Origin: FEB-35 sp050263095
GTDB lineage: Bacteria > Desulfobacterota > Deferrimicrobia > Deferrimicrobiales > Deferrimicrobiaceae
Direction: 5' to 3'
NCBI GenBank assembly: GCA_050263095.1
Contig: JBLNEW010000012.1
Span: 1-64,000 of the forward strand
DNA: 64,000 nt
This document shows, piece after piece, positions 40,786-49,748 of the stretch. The notes under the pieces were generated by a model, which saw only the letters and a program-made list of their open reading frames with translations, did no database searches and had not been told where the DNA came from. The position numbers were made by a program, and so were the translations under genes. Every line of letters begins with the position of its first letter. Position 1 is the first letter of the stretch.

Positions 40786-41259
40786 TCAGGTCTCAACCCA
40801 CTCCTCCTGCAGGACTTCGCCCTGCAGGCTAACCACCACGTACCGGATCGGGACCTTCCTCGAGCTTCCCTGAAGGGCCTGGACCGCCGTCGCCAGGAGT
40901 CCCCTGCAACAGGGAACCTGCATGATCAGCACCGTCAACGTGTTTATCCCCGAGTCCTCGTAAAGCGCCCTGATCTTCTCGACATAGGCTTCCTGCCCCC
41001 CGTCCAGCTTCGGGCATGCGATCGCCAGCGATTTCCCCTTCAGGAAATCGTTATGGAAGTTCGCCATGGCGAACGGGACGCAGTCGGCCGCAAGGACCAC
41101 GTCCGCCCCCTGGAAATAGGGCGCTCCCGGAGATACCAGGTGCAGCTGGATCGGCCACTGCCGCAGCTGCGAAGGAACCTTGGCGGCGGTTCCGCCCTGT
41201 GCCTCCTCCTTCTTGAACTCGATCGTCCTGGACCCCGGGCATCCTGAAAATCCGCTCAT
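40786..41259 (-). CDS. Cysteine-containing protein of the ferredoxin-associated unknown family
   Basis: A 157-residue cytoplasmic protein. The blocks RQWPIQLHLVSPGAPYFQGA, ADCVPFAMANFHNDFLKGK, ACPKLDGGQEAYVEKIR and MQVPCCRGLLATAV belong to a conserved family. In other anaerobes it is usually fused behind two 4Fe-4S clusters. Here the ferredoxin part is missing and only MSGFSGCPGSRT remains at the N-terminus, with cysteines at the conserved positions. The function is unknown; an iron-sulfur or thiol role is inferred. The ATG at 41259 overlaps the hemerythrin stop (ATGA). Confidence 0.8.
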   Translation of the reverse strand: MSGFSGCPGSRTIEFKKEEAQGGTAAKVPSQLRQWPIQLHLVSPGAPYFQGADVVLAADCVPFAMANFHNDFLKGKSLAIACPKLDGGQEAYVEKIRALYEDSGINTLTVLIMQVPCCRGLLATAVQALQGSSRKVPIRYVVVSLQGEVLQEEWVET

Positions 41260-42059
41260 CGCCTCACCTCCGTGCTGCGCTCAAGAAACGTTTCCTCCAG
41301 CGTTTCGACAAATGTCTCGTACTTTTCCCGTGTATGCGCGAACCGTTCATCCGCCTCGCGGAACTTCGAGAACATCTCGCCCACCTGGCGGACCGACAGG
41401 CTCCTGTCCATCCATGGATAAAGGATCTCGTCCTCCTTTTTTATGTGCTCCGAAAGGACCCCCGCATAGCCGAAGAGGTTTGCGGCTACCCCGTCCCGAT
41501 CCCCCTGCTCCAGGGCGCCCAGGATCCCCTTCACGTGGCCCCTGCCCCGCCTGTGGTCCTCGTGCATCGCCTTGAGTATGTCGAGCTCGGGATCGAAGTA
41601 CGCGAACAGTATGTCCTCCTCCTTGGCGTGATGGAAGCGGTCCGCATAGCTGCGTATGAAGTCCACGCCGTCGAGAACAAGCTGCCGCCCGCGCTCCGAT
41701 TCCAGCTCCAGCCTTTCGGCGAATTCGGGAACGAGGGCGATGAACCTCTTTATAAGCGTGTGCTCTCCGACCAGAAGCTTCATGGGGGCCGACAAGGCGG
41801 CGCCGCCCGGGCGGGCCGGACGGGATTTCCTCGATTCCGGCAGCCTGACATCCTCTCCCGGGGCGACGACGGAGGCGACCTGCTTCATCAAGGCGCTCTC
41901 GTCCTCGGGAGACAGGTTATGAATCTCCATTATGTCTCCGAAGAGGCACGACCCCACGCTGCAGGGAACGCAGCCGATGCCGCGTCCGTCGAGGATCGCT
42001 CCCACCCCCTGGAACCGGTCGATCAGCTCCTTTATCGGGATTCCCAGATACCGCTCCAT
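41256..42059 (-). CDS. Hemerythrin-domain protein with Cys-rich N-terminal segment
   Basis: A 267-residue protein. Residues 1-60 contain GRGIGCVPCSVGSCLFGDIME, a Cys-x2-Cys-x4-Cys cluster, in a segment that recalls DUF1858/hybrid-type N-domains. Residues about 95-235 form a hemerythrin-like four-helix bundle with di-iron ligands in VGEHTLIKRFI, FHHAKEEDILF, MHEDHRRGRGH and SEHIKKEDEILYPW. It probably senses or handles oxygen, NO or iron. The ATG at 42059 has AAGGAG 6 nt upstream. It overlaps the cysteine-rich gene and is divergent from a sensor kinase. Confidence 0.88.
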   Translation of the reverse strand: MERYLGIPIKELIDRFQGVGAILDGRGIGCVPCSVGSCLFGDIMEIHNLSPEDESALMKQVASVVAPGEDVRLPESRKSRPARPGGAALSAPMKLLVGEHTLIKRFIALVPEFAERLELESERGRQLVLDGVDFIRSYADRFHHAKEEDILFAYFDPELDILKAMHEDHRRGRGHVKGILGALEQGDRDGVAANLFGYAGVLSEHIKKEDEILYPWMDRSLSVRQVGEMFSKFREADERFAHTREKYETFVETLEETFLERSTEVRR

Positions 42060-42167
42060 GGATTCTCCTTCCATTTCCCTTTTGCGCCATTCTCCGGCAG
42101 GCGGCCCCCGATGTCCTTGACGGAGGTCAAGTGTGAATTTTCCCTCCAGGTCCGGCGATAAGAATCT

Positions 42168-44396
42168 ATGATGCCAAGCGAAAATACATTTTCGGGCCGT
42201 TCCACAAAGTCCTTCTTCTCGTGGCCTATCCGGCGCCATCTCATGCTGCTCGTTTTTCTGGCGGTCCTTCCGTCGTTGGGGATAATCCTTTACACGGGTC
42301 TTGAAACCCGGCGCAATACCCTCGCGGAGGCGCGGCGGGACCTGTCTCATCTCATGGAGCAGCTCGTTTCGGCCCAGGAAAACCTCGCGGACCAGTCGCG
42401 ATACATGTTCGAGACGCTTTCGGAGCTGCCCGAGATCCATAGCCTGGACCCTGCCGCCTGCAACCGCCTTTTCGATTCCCTTCTGCGCCGCATGCCCCAT
42501 TACGCCAATATCTTTTCGATGGACACGAAGGGAAACGTCATAGCCTCGGGGGTGCCCGTCAAGCCCATAAACGCTTCGGACCGCAAATATTTCCGCGAGG
42601 CAGTCGAGACGCGAGGCTTCTCCGTAGGGGAATATGCGGTAAGCAGGTCGACGGGGAAACCGTCCCTCCACTTCGCATACCCCGTGTACGACAAGGACAG
42701 GGACCTCCTGACGGTGGTCGCGGCCGCGTTCGACATCCAGCATTTCGAGATGACCTACGCAAGGAAAGCTATGCCGAAGGATTCGATGCTCCTGATCACG
42801 GACCACGCCGGGGTCGTCCTGCACGACTCCCGGAATTCCTCCGGCGGCGGAACCGTCACGGGGGAGGTGAAGATTCTCGAAGCATTGAAGAATCCGGGGC
42901 GCGAAGGGATGTTCAACGCCCGTTTATCCGACGGGGTCCAGCGGCTTTTTGCGTATCGAAAGCTTCGCCTTTCCCCTTCCATGCCTCCCTACCTGCTTGT
43001 CGCTGCCGGCATCCCGGAGACCCATATTTTCGGGGGCCCTCAAGATATCCTCACGCGCAACCTCCTGTTTCTCGGCATCGCCACCCTCCTCGCGGCCGCG
43101 GCCGCCTGGATCCTCGGGAACTTCGTCATAGTCGACAGGATCAAGGCACTGGTCACGGTCTCGCAGCAGCTCGGCAACGGAGACCTGTCGGCGCGCGCCG
43201 GCCTTCATCATTCAGGCGGCGAGCTGGGGGTCCTGGCGAAATCCTTCGACGAGATGGCCGAATCGGTCGAGCGGGACATCTCGGAACGCAAACTGGCGCA
43301 GGAGGCGCTGCGTCACTCGGAGGAGAGGTACCGCCAGGTAGTGGAGAACGCCAGCGACGCCATCTTCGTGGCCAGGGGCGGATTCATCACGTTCACGAAT
43401 CCGCGGCTGACGGAGAAGACGGGGTATTCCCCGGAAGAAATCGCGGCCGTTCCCTTCACTCGATTCATCCATCCCGAAGACCGGGAGATGGTTGCCGACC
43501 GCCACAGGAAACGGCTGCAGGGACAAGCGCCCCCCACCAGCTACCCCTTCCGGATCCTCACCAGATCGGGAGGGATGCTGTGGGTGGAAATCGCCTCGGT
43601 TCTCGTAAACTGGGAGGGTGAGCCGGCCACGCTCAATTTCCTGAGGGACATCACCCATCAAAAGAACCTGGAGGGGCAGCTTATCCACTCGCAGAAAATG
43701 GAAGCCGTGGGCGCGCTGGCCGGGGGGATCGCGCACGACTTCAACAACCTCCTCCAGGCCATATCCGGCTTCGCGGCGCTCCTGCTCCTGGACATGCCGG
43801 ACGACGACAGGCGCCGGTCCCATCTCCTGAACATCGAGAAGGCGACCGGCCGCGCCTCCGAGCTCGTGAGAGGGCTCCTGGCATTCAGCCGCCGGGAGGA
43901 ATCCCCGCAGGTGCCCATCGACCTAAACGCCGCGGCAGCTTCCGCGGTCGAGCTTTTGAGGCGCGCGGTACCGAAGACGATCAGGGTCGAGGCGCGCTTT
44001 TCGCCTGGCCTTCCGCAGGTCCGGGGCGCCGCTTCGCAGATAGAACACGCGATCATGAACCTGGGAACCAACTCCCGCGACGCCATGCCGCAAGGGGGCG
44101 TGATATCCGTCGAAACGGGCCAGTGCCAGGTATCGGCGGACGACCTCCGCCGGCCCGATGACGCCATCCCCGGCAGTTACGTCGTCCTGCGGGTCAAGGA
44201 CACGGGCGTTGGAATGGACGCCGTGACGATGAACAGGATGTTCGATCCGTTTTTCACGACGAAGGAGGTAGGGGCGGGATCCGGCCTGGGCCTTTCCGCC
44301 GTCTACGGGATCGTAAAGAGCCACAACGGATGGATCCGCTGCGAGAGCGAGCCGGGCAAGGGAGCCTGTTTCGAGCTTTATTTCCCGGCCCTCTAG
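42168..44396 (+). CDS. Sensor histidine kinase: dCache-HAMP-PAS-HisKA
   Basis: A 742-residue membrane kinase. One helix (about 28-48) leads to a periplasmic double-Cache sensor (about 50-285), a second helix (about 295-325), a HAMP linker (TVSQQLGNGDLSARAG), a PAS domain (about 395-500), and an NtrB-type kinase core. The phospho-acceptor is His523 in GIAHDFNNLL; the ATP lid carries DTGVGM and GSGLGLS. No response regulator is next to it, so the partner is elsewhere. Two ATGs are adjacent at the start and no good ribosome site precedes them. The extracytoplasmic ligand is unknown. Confidence 0.92.
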   Translation: MMPSENTFSGRSTKSFFSWPIRRHLMLLVFLAVLPSLGIILYTGLETRRNTLAEARRDLSHLMEQLVSAQENLADQSRYMFETLSELPEIHSLDPAACNRLFDSLLRRMPHYANIFSMDTKGNVIASGVPVKPINASDRKYFREAVETRGFSVGEYAVSRSTGKPSLHFAYPVYDKDRDLLTVVAAAFDIQHFEMTYARKAMPKDSMLLITDHAGVVLHDSRNSSGGGTVTGEVKILEALKNPGREGMFNARLSDGVQRLFAYRKLRLSPSMPPYLLVAAGIPETHIFGGPQDILTRNLLFLGIATLLAAAAAWILGNFVIVDRIKALVTVSQQLGNGDLSARAGLHHSGGELGVLAKSFDEMAESVERDISERKLAQEALRHSEERYRQVVENASDAIFVARGGFITFTNPRLTEKTGYSPEEIAAVPFTRFIHPEDREMVADRHRKRLQGQAPPTSYPFRILTRSGGMLWVEIASVLVNWEGEPATLNFLRDITHQKNLEGQLIHSQKMEAVGALAGGIAHDFNNLLQAISGFAALLLLDMPDDDRRRSHLLNIEKATGRASELVRGLLAFSRREESPQVPIDLNAAAASAVELLRRAVPKTIRVEARFSPGLPQVRGAASQIEHAIMNLGTNSRDAMPQGGVISVETGQCQVSADDLRRPDDAIPGSYVVLRVKDTGVGMDAVTMNRMFDPFFTTKEVGAGSGLGLSAVYGIVKSHNGWIRCESEPGKGACFELYFPAL

Positions 44397-44439
44397 CGGG
44401 CGCCGATCGACCGCCGGTTGTATAATCTTCTTACGGGAC

Positions 44440-45321
44440 ATGCAACCGACCAGGCATACAACGGGAATCTTTTACCATCCGTCGTTTTCCCGGCGCAGCT
44501 ATCTGACCGTCGGGGCGCGGCTGGCCGACTTCCCCATGGCGCTGGACCCGGTGATTGCCGGCGGAAAAGCCAGGATGTACGAGCCGGCCCCCGTCTCGCG
44601 GGACTTGCTGCTCAAGATCCATACCGCCGACCTGCTGGAAGGCGTCAAGGGGGATCCCCTCTGCTCCACCGCCTGGCACTCGGCGGGGGGCGTGGTGTCG
44701 GCTGGGGAGAAAATCGCAGGCGGAGAGATAACCAACGCCTTCGCATTCATAGGCGCGGGCGGGCACCATTCGGGGCGGGACTATTTCGGCGGATATTGCT
44801 GCTTCAACGACGTGGCGCTATGCATCGTCAACCTGCGGGAGAAATTCGGCCTTAAGCGTTTCGCCATCCTCGACACCGACGCCCACCACGGCGACGGCAC
44901 CCGCGACCTTTTCCGGGACGACCCGGATATCCTGCACGTATGCGTTTGCGGCACGGATTTCGAATCTCCCGACGGCACGAAAGTCGACATCTCTTATGAA
45001 GGACTCCCGGGCGGCCGCCGCGAAGAATCGGCCGCCAACGACGCGTATTTCGACCTGGTCTCCCGGAATTTCCCCGGCAGGGCCTCCAGGTTCGGGCCCG
45101 ACTTCGTTTTCTGGTATTTCGGCTTCGACACGCACCGGGGCGACTACGGCGACATCGGCCTTACGGGGCCTTGCTACTGGAACATCGCGATTATGATGAG
45201 GAACTTGGCGAGGGAAGCGTGCGGGGGAAAGCTCGAGGTGGTTCTTGGCGGCGGTTCCCATACGCAGCTGGCCACCTACCTGATACCTCCGATAATAGAA
45301 AGGCTGGCCGGGAAGGACTGA
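44440..45321 (+). CDS. Histone-deacetylase-family hydrolase (acetylpolyamine amidohydrolase/acetoin-utilisation type)
   Basis: A 293-residue zinc hydrolase. The zinc and active-site motifs are present: FAFIGAGGHHSGRDYFGGYC (paired histidines), FAILDTDAHHGDGT (Asp and His ligands) and FWYFGFDTHRGDYGDIGL. The third zinc-site Asp and the Tyr-like loop VLGGGSHTQ follow. Members remove acetyl groups from polyamines or acetylated lysines. It lies just after the kinase on the same strand with a 43-bp gap; functional linkage is uncertain. The start ATG at 44440 lacks a strong ribosome site. Confidence 0.88.
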   Translation: MQPTRHTTGIFYHPSFSRRSYLTVGARLADFPMALDPVIAGGKARMYEPAPVSRDLLLKIHTADLLEGVKGDPLCSTAWHSAGGVVSAGEKIAGGEITNAFAFIGAGGHHSGRDYFGGYCCFNDVALCIVNLREKFGLKRFAILDTDAHHGDGTRDLFRDDPDILHVCVCGTDFESPDGTKVDISYEGLPGGRREESAANDAYFDLVSRNFPGRASRFGPDFVFWYFGFDTHRGDYGDIGLTGPCYWNIAIMMRNLAREACGGKLEVVLGGGSHTQLATYLIPPIIERLAGKD

Positions 45322-45432
45322 AGGCGTCCGGCCCCTGCTTTTTCTATATACAGTATACAGTCCGGTATGTGGTATAGTTCGGGGCAACGTTTTTAAGCAT
45401 ATCCCACACTTCACATCATCAAGGAGGCTGCG

Positions 45433-46392
45433 ATGGCAAGGAAGAAGATTGCGATTATCGGTGGAGGTCAGATCGGCGGCGTGCTCGCCCAGCTTTGCGC
45501 CCTTCGGGAACTCGGCGACGTCGTGCTGTTCGACATAGTCGAGGGGATGCCCCAGGGCAAGTGCCTCGACATCGCCGAAGCCTCCAAGGTGGACGGCTTC
45601 GACATCTCCCTCAAGGGGACCAACAACTATGCGGACATCGCCGGAGCGGACGTCGTCATCGTGACGGCGGGACTGCCCCGCAAGCCCGGGATGAGCCGCG
45701 ACGACCTCATCGAGGTCAACTCGAAGATCATGACCCAGGTCGCGGAGGGGATAAAGAAATTCGCCTCCGGCGCCTTCGTCATCGTCATCTCCAACCCGCT
45801 CGACGCGATGGTCACCCTCTGCCAGAGGATCACCGGCATCCCGTTCAACCGCGTCATCGGCCAGGCGGGCGTCCTTGACTCGGCCCGCTTCGCCACCTTC
45901 ATCGCCTGGGAGCTCGGCGTTTCCGTCCGCGACGTGTCCGCCATGACGCTCGGCGGCCACGGCGACGACATGGTCCCGCTGGTCCGCTATGCCAACGTAG
46001 CCGGTATCCCCGTTATGGAGCTGCTGGAGCGCAAGTACGGCAGCGCGGCCAAGGCGAAGGAAGTCATGGAAGCCATGGTGAACCGCACGCGCAAGGCCGG
46101 CGGGGAAGTCGTCGCACTGCTCAAGACCGGTTCCGCCTTCTATTCCCCCGCTTCCTCGACCATCTCCATGGTCGAGTCGATCCTCAAGGACCAGAAGCGC
46201 GTCCTGCCCTCCTGCGTCTACCTTAACGGGGAGTTCGGCGTGAAGGGATACTTCGTCGGCGTGCCCACCATCCTGGGCGCCGGCGGCGTGGAGAAGATAA
46301 TCGAGTTCTCGCTCAACGCGGAAGAAAAAGCGATGATGGAAAAATCGGTCGCGGCAGTGAAGTCCCTGGTCGATACGTTGAAGGTCAGCTAG
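45433..46392 (+). CDS. mdh: Malate dehydrogenase (LDH-like type)
   Basis: A 319-residue NAD-dependent MDH that interconverts malate and oxaloacetate. The NAD loop is IGGGQIGG, the aspartate for NAD is in VVLFDIVEGMPQGK, the substrate loop is AGLPRKPGMSRDDL with the Arg that selects oxaloacetate, and the catalytic His is in GGHGDDMVPL. This is the LDH-like MDH group of many delta-proteobacteria. The ATG at 45433 has AAGGAGG 6 nt upstream. The gene is flanked by a strong hairpin downstream. It pairs metabolically with the PEP carboxykinase gene at 55.5 kb. Confidence 0.97.
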   Translation: MARKKIAIIGGGQIGGVLAQLCALRELGDVVLFDIVEGMPQGKCLDIAEASKVDGFDISLKGTNNYADIAGADVVIVTAGLPRKPGMSRDDLIEVNSKIMTQVAEGIKKFASGAFVIVISNPLDAMVTLCQRITGIPFNRVIGQAGVLDSARFATFIAWELGVSVRDVSAMTLGGHGDDMVPLVRYANVAGIPVMELLERKYGSAAKAKEVMEAMVNRTRKAGGEVVALLKTGSAFYSPASSTISMVESILKDQKRVLPSCVYLNGEFGVKGYFVGVPTILGAGGVEKIIEFSLNAEEKAMMEKSVAAVKSLVDTLKVS

Positions 46393-46449
46393 GCCGGCAA
46401 AACAGTCCCCCCCGGGCCCGTTTTCGCCCAAGAGCCTTAAAGAAGATAT

Positions 46450-46480
46450 CCGGCCGGAAGGGAGTCTCCCTTCCGGCCGG
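46450..46480. terminator. Hairpin after malate dehydrogenase
   Basis: A 14-bp perfect stem with a 3-nt loop (CCGGCCGGAAGGGA and its complement) lies 58 bp after the mdh stop. There is only a short T run after it, so termination may be incomplete or Rho-assisted. Confidence 0.6.
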
Positions 46481-46525
46481 ACCCGTTTCCGGCTAGTATT
46501 AACTATCTTGCGGAGGAAACGGGCC

Positions 46526-47059
46526 TTGGCGAAGAGAATTCTCCCTCACCCCCCGAAAAGCTGGCGGGCGGATGCCGTGCAGGCGATCAAATCCTTCGAT
46601 CCCTCGATACAGGCCGAGGCCGCGCGCATCCTGAAACGACGCGAAACCATGACGGCGCTGGCCTACATGATGGAGGCCGCCGGCGGATCGTTCAACCCCG
46701 GCAATTTCTACCACGCCCTGAGGATCTGCTCCGACTGCGCCACGCCGCGGCGCCCGCCATTCGCCAGCCGCAAGAGGGCCGGGGAAATAGCGTCCGCGAT
46801 AGGCACGCTTCTCGAGTCGGAGGAGATCTCGTTTTTCCTCAAGGAGACCGTCGAGGGCCGGACGGCCAGGCGCCAGCTGGACAAGGCGAAAACTTTCGCC
46901 GAGGAATTCACGAAGATCCGCAAGGGCGCAAGGATCAGGTTCGAGCAGCAGGATTGTTTCCTGCGGCTCTACAAGCTTTTTCATTCCATATACAAGCGTC
47001 CCGTGATCAAGGCGGTCAGGAGCTGGATGAAGGCCGCCTTCCCGCGCAAGACGATTTGA
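46526..47059 (+). CDS. Unknown helical protein
   Basis: A 177-residue cytoplasmic protein I do not recognise. It is rich in Lys and Arg and largely helical, with EAARILKRRETMTALAYMME and RLYKLFHSIYKRPVIKAVRS segments and two cysteines in ICSDCATP. The start is TTG at 46526, selected because GGAGG lies 9 nt upstream; the frame also has a TTG at 46508 without a site. It precedes the OmpA lipoprotein and CHASE2 genes on the same strand. No signal peptide or membrane segment is seen. Confidence 0.6.
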   Translation: MAKRILPHPPKSWRADAVQAIKSFDPSIQAEAARILKRRETMTALAYMMEAAGGSFNPGNFYHALRICSDCATPRRPPFASRKRAGEIASAIGTLLESEEISFFLKETVEGRTARRQLDKAKTFAEEFTKIRKGARIRFEQQDCFLRLYKLFHSIYKRPVIKAVRSWMKAAFPRKTI

Positions 47060-47119
47060 CTTTTTGAAGGGGCGTCGCATTAAATGAAAAAACCTCATCC
47101 CGTCACCGGAGGGATACCG

Positions 47120-47734
47120 ATGAAGCTTGCGCTGCTCGCCGGCGTCGTGCTGCTTGCCGCAGCCTGCGCCACGGTGCCGCCGGCACGCCCGCCGTCGGGC
47201 CGGACCTCCGTAGTCCTGCTTCCCGACGAGCACGGAAAAACCGGCGCGGTCGTCGTTTCCGGCGGGGGAAGCGAGCGCACGCTTTCGGAGCCGCGCCAGG
47301 CGGTCAGCGTCGAAGCGGGCGCGTCGCCCGGGAAGACGTTCGTCATGCCCGAGAAGGAGGTGACAGCCGCCGTAGGCGCTGCCCTGGAAACGCTTCCGAA
47401 GGCGCCGGTACGATACATCCTCTACTTCAAGCACGACTCCGCCGAGCTTACCGCCGAATCGCGGTCCAGGCTCAAGGAAGTGATGCGCGCCACCAGGGCG
47501 CGCGCTCCGGTCGACGTCAGCGTCGTGGGCCACACCGACACGGTCGGCGACAAGCCTTACAACTACCAGCTCTCCCTCAAGCGAGCCAAGGCGGTGGCGG
47601 CCATTCTTGCGGCGGAGGGGCTGGATCCTTCCATACTGGAGATCGCCTCCCACGGAAAGGACAATCCGCTCATCCCCACCGGCGACCAGGTTTCCGAGCC
47701 CAGGAACCGCCGCGTTGAGGTGACGGTGCGATAA
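47120..47734 (+). CDS. OmpA-family peptidoglycan-binding lipoprotein
   Basis: A 204-residue outer-membrane or periplasmic lipoprotein. The signal is LALLAGVVLLAAAC, with lipidation at the Cys. A central linker rich in Pro and Val leads to a C-terminal OmpA domain (YFKHDSAELTAESRSRLKEV; SVVGHTDTVGDKPYNYQLSL; RAKAVAAILAAEGL; RNRRVEVTV) that should bind diaminopimelate-containing peptidoglycan. The ATG at 47120 has GGAGG 7 nt upstream; an ATG at 47084 is possible but would displace the signal. It is directly followed by the CHASE2 receptor, one base after its stop. Confidence 0.93.
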   Translation: MKLALLAGVVLLAAACATVPPARPPSGRTSVVLLPDEHGKTGAVVVSGGGSERTLSEPRQAVSVEAGASPGKTFVMPEKEVTAAVGAALETLPKAPVRYILYFKHDSAELTAESRSRLKEVMRATRARAPVDVSVVGHTDTVGDKPYNYQLSLKRAKAVAAILAAEGLDPSILEIASHGKDNPLIPTGDQVSEPRNRRVEVTVR

Positions 47735-47735
47735 G

Positions 47736-49748
47736 GTGCAGCGCCCTACGCGAACCCGCTCCATGCCTGTCTTCGCCACCGGCGCGCTCCTCACGCTGCT
47801 CATGGGCGCCCTGTGCCTGTGGCCTCCGCCCCTGGCCGTATTCCTGGACGGGAAGATCTACGACTCGTTCATGCGCTCCACACGCCGTCCCGCGAACACG
47901 GGATCCGTGACGATCGTGGACCTGGACGAGGCCAGCCTCGAAAAGATAGGACAGTGGCCGTGGCCGCGCTATCGCGTTGCCCGTCTCCTCTTGAAGATCC
48001 GTGAAGCGGGAGCCGCGGCGGTCGGGCTCGACATGGTCTTCGCCGAGCCGGACCGGACGTCCCTCAACTCCCTTTCAGGCGAGATCCGCCGCGACCTCGG
48101 CGCCGGGATGGCCCTTGCGGGGATACCGCCCGACGCGCTGGACACGGACCGCGCCCTTGCCCAGGCACTCTCCGGCGTTCCCGCCGTTCTCGGGTACCAG
48201 TTCGACTTCGGCTCCCCCCGCGGGCGGTCTTGCGTCCTGCACCCGCTTCGGGCCGCGATCCGCTCGGACGGAGGCGAGGACGAATCCATGGGACTGTTCG
48301 ACGCTCCGGGAGTAGTCTGCAACCTGCCCGTTCTTTCCCGCGCGGCGGGCTCGTCGGGCTTTTTCAACGTAACGCCCGACTCCGACGGCATGTTGCGCCG
48401 CGTTCCGCTCGTTATCCGCCACAAGGGCGCGCTCTACCCGAGCCTTGCCCTGGCGGTCTACCTGCGCGCCCGCGGCGGCGACGCCGTGCTGGAGGCGGGT
48501 CCTGAGGGGATCGAGGCTCTGCGGATTTCCGGAAGGAGCATCCCCCTGGACAGGCGGGGGAACCTGGTGGTGAACTACCGCGGCCGGCGAAAGGTATTCA
48601 CCCACGTCTCCGCGGCTTCCGTCCTGGACGGGACCGCGGATCCCGCAGCGCTCTCGGGCAAGATCGCGATCCTGGGAACGACGGCCGCGGGGCTCCACGA
48701 GATCAGGACCACCCCGCTTGAGGCCGCCCAGCCGGGCGCCGAGATACACGCCACGGTCATCGACAACCTTCTGGCGGAGGACCCGATCGCGCAGCCCCGG
48801 TGGGCGCGGGGACTCCAGATCTTTCTCGTCGTAGTCCCCGGCTTCCTGATGACGGCCCTCCTGGCGCGGGCGCGCGCCTTATGGGGACTGGTCGCCGTCG
48901 TTCCCGCCACCGGCGGAGTCTGGCTCGGCGCATGGTGGCTCCTCGCCGGCCACCGTGTCTTCCTGTCGCCGCTCATGCCGGCGGCTACTCTCGCGCTCGT
49001 TTTCTCCCTTCTCACTTCGCTGCGCTACCATCAGGCCGACCGGGAAATGAGGGAGCGGACCCGGAAGCTTGCCCTCACCCAGGACGCGGTCATCCAGAGC
49101 CTCGCCGCGCTGGCGGAGACCCGCCACCACGAGACCGGCGGCCACATCCAGCGGACCCGGCGCTACATGCGGATACTCGCGATGCGCCTGCGGAACCACC
49201 CCCGCTTCAGCGGATATATGGACGACGCGGCGGTGGACCTGCTTTTCCGCCTCGCCCCCCTGCACGATATCGGGAAGGTGGGAGTTCGCGACCACATCCT
49301 TCTCAAGCCCTCGCCTCTGACCCCGGAGGAGTTCGAGGAGATGAAGAAACACACCGTTTACGGGTCCGAGACCATAAGGCAGGCGCAGAACTTTTTAGGC
49401 GAGGATTCGTTCCTCCAGGTGGCCGACGAGATCGCGCTGAGCCATCACGAGAGGTGGGACGGGACCGGCTACCCCCGCGGCCTGCGGGAGGACGAGATCC
49501 CCATCCCGGGGCGGCTCATGTCGGTGGCGGACGCCTACGACGCCATCATAAGCGCCCGCGGATACAAGCCGGCCATGCCGCACGAGGAGGCGGTGCGCAT
49601 ACTTCGCGACGAGAGCGGAACGCACTTCGACCCGGACGTCGTCGATGCCTTCCTCGATACGCAGGAAGAATTCCGGCAGGTCGCCGACCGCTTCGGAGGC
49701 GAGGTGGTGGAGCCGGAGCCGCCCGCCGGCTTCAGGGGACGCTACTGA
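47736..49748 (+). CDS. CHASE2-HD-GYP membrane receptor (c-di-GMP phosphodiesterase)
   Basis: A 670-residue receptor. It has an N-terminal helix, a periplasmic CHASE2 domain (about 40-330; VTIVDLDEASLEKIGQWPWP and GLDMVFAEPDRTS are typical), three C-terminal membrane helices (about 345-425) and a cytoplasmic HD-GYP domain (about 440-650). The HD-GYP motifs are canonical: ETGGHIQRTRRYM, LHDIGKVGV and HHERWDGTGYPRGL, so c-di-GMP hydrolysis is expected. The start is GTG at 47736 immediately after the OmpA gene's stop; an ATG at 47763 is possible. The OmpA-CHASE2 pairing suggests envelope-linked signalling. Confidence 0.92.
   Translation: MQRPTRTRSMPVFATGALLTLLMGALCLWPPPLAVFLDGKIYDSFMRSTRRPANTGSVTIVDLDEASLEKIGQWPWPRYRVARLLLKIREAGAAAVGLDMVFAEPDRTSLNSLSGEIRRDLGAGMALAGIPPDALDTDRALAQALSGVPAVLGYQFDFGSPRGRSCVLHPLRAAIRSDGGEDESMGLFDAPGVVCNLPVLSRAAGSSGFFNVTPDSDGMLRRVPLVIRHKGALYPSLALAVYLRARGGDAVLEAGPEGIEALRISGRSIPLDRRGNLVVNYRGRRKVFTHVSAASVLDGTADPAALSGKIAILGTTAAGLHEIRTTPLEAAQPGAEIHATVIDNLLAEDPIAQPRWARGLQIFLVVVPGFLMTALLARARALWGLVAVVPATGGVWLGAWWLLAGHRVFLSPLMPAATLALVFSLLTSLRYHQADREMRERTRKLALTQDAVIQSLAALAETRHHETGGHIQRTRRYMRILAMRLRNHPRFSGYMDDAAVDLLFRLAPLHDIGKVGVRDHILLKPSPLTPEEFEEMKKHTVYGSETIRQAQNFLGEDSFLQVADEIALSHHERWDGTGYPRGLREDEIPIPGRLMSVADAYDAIISARGYKPAMPHEEAVRILRDESGTHFDPDVVDAFLDTQEEFRQVADRFGGEVVEPEPPAGFRGRY

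Noticed and set aside
46508..46525. Earlier TTG start for the unknown helical protein
   Set aside because: No ribosome site; the TTG at 46526 has GGAGG 9 nt upstream.
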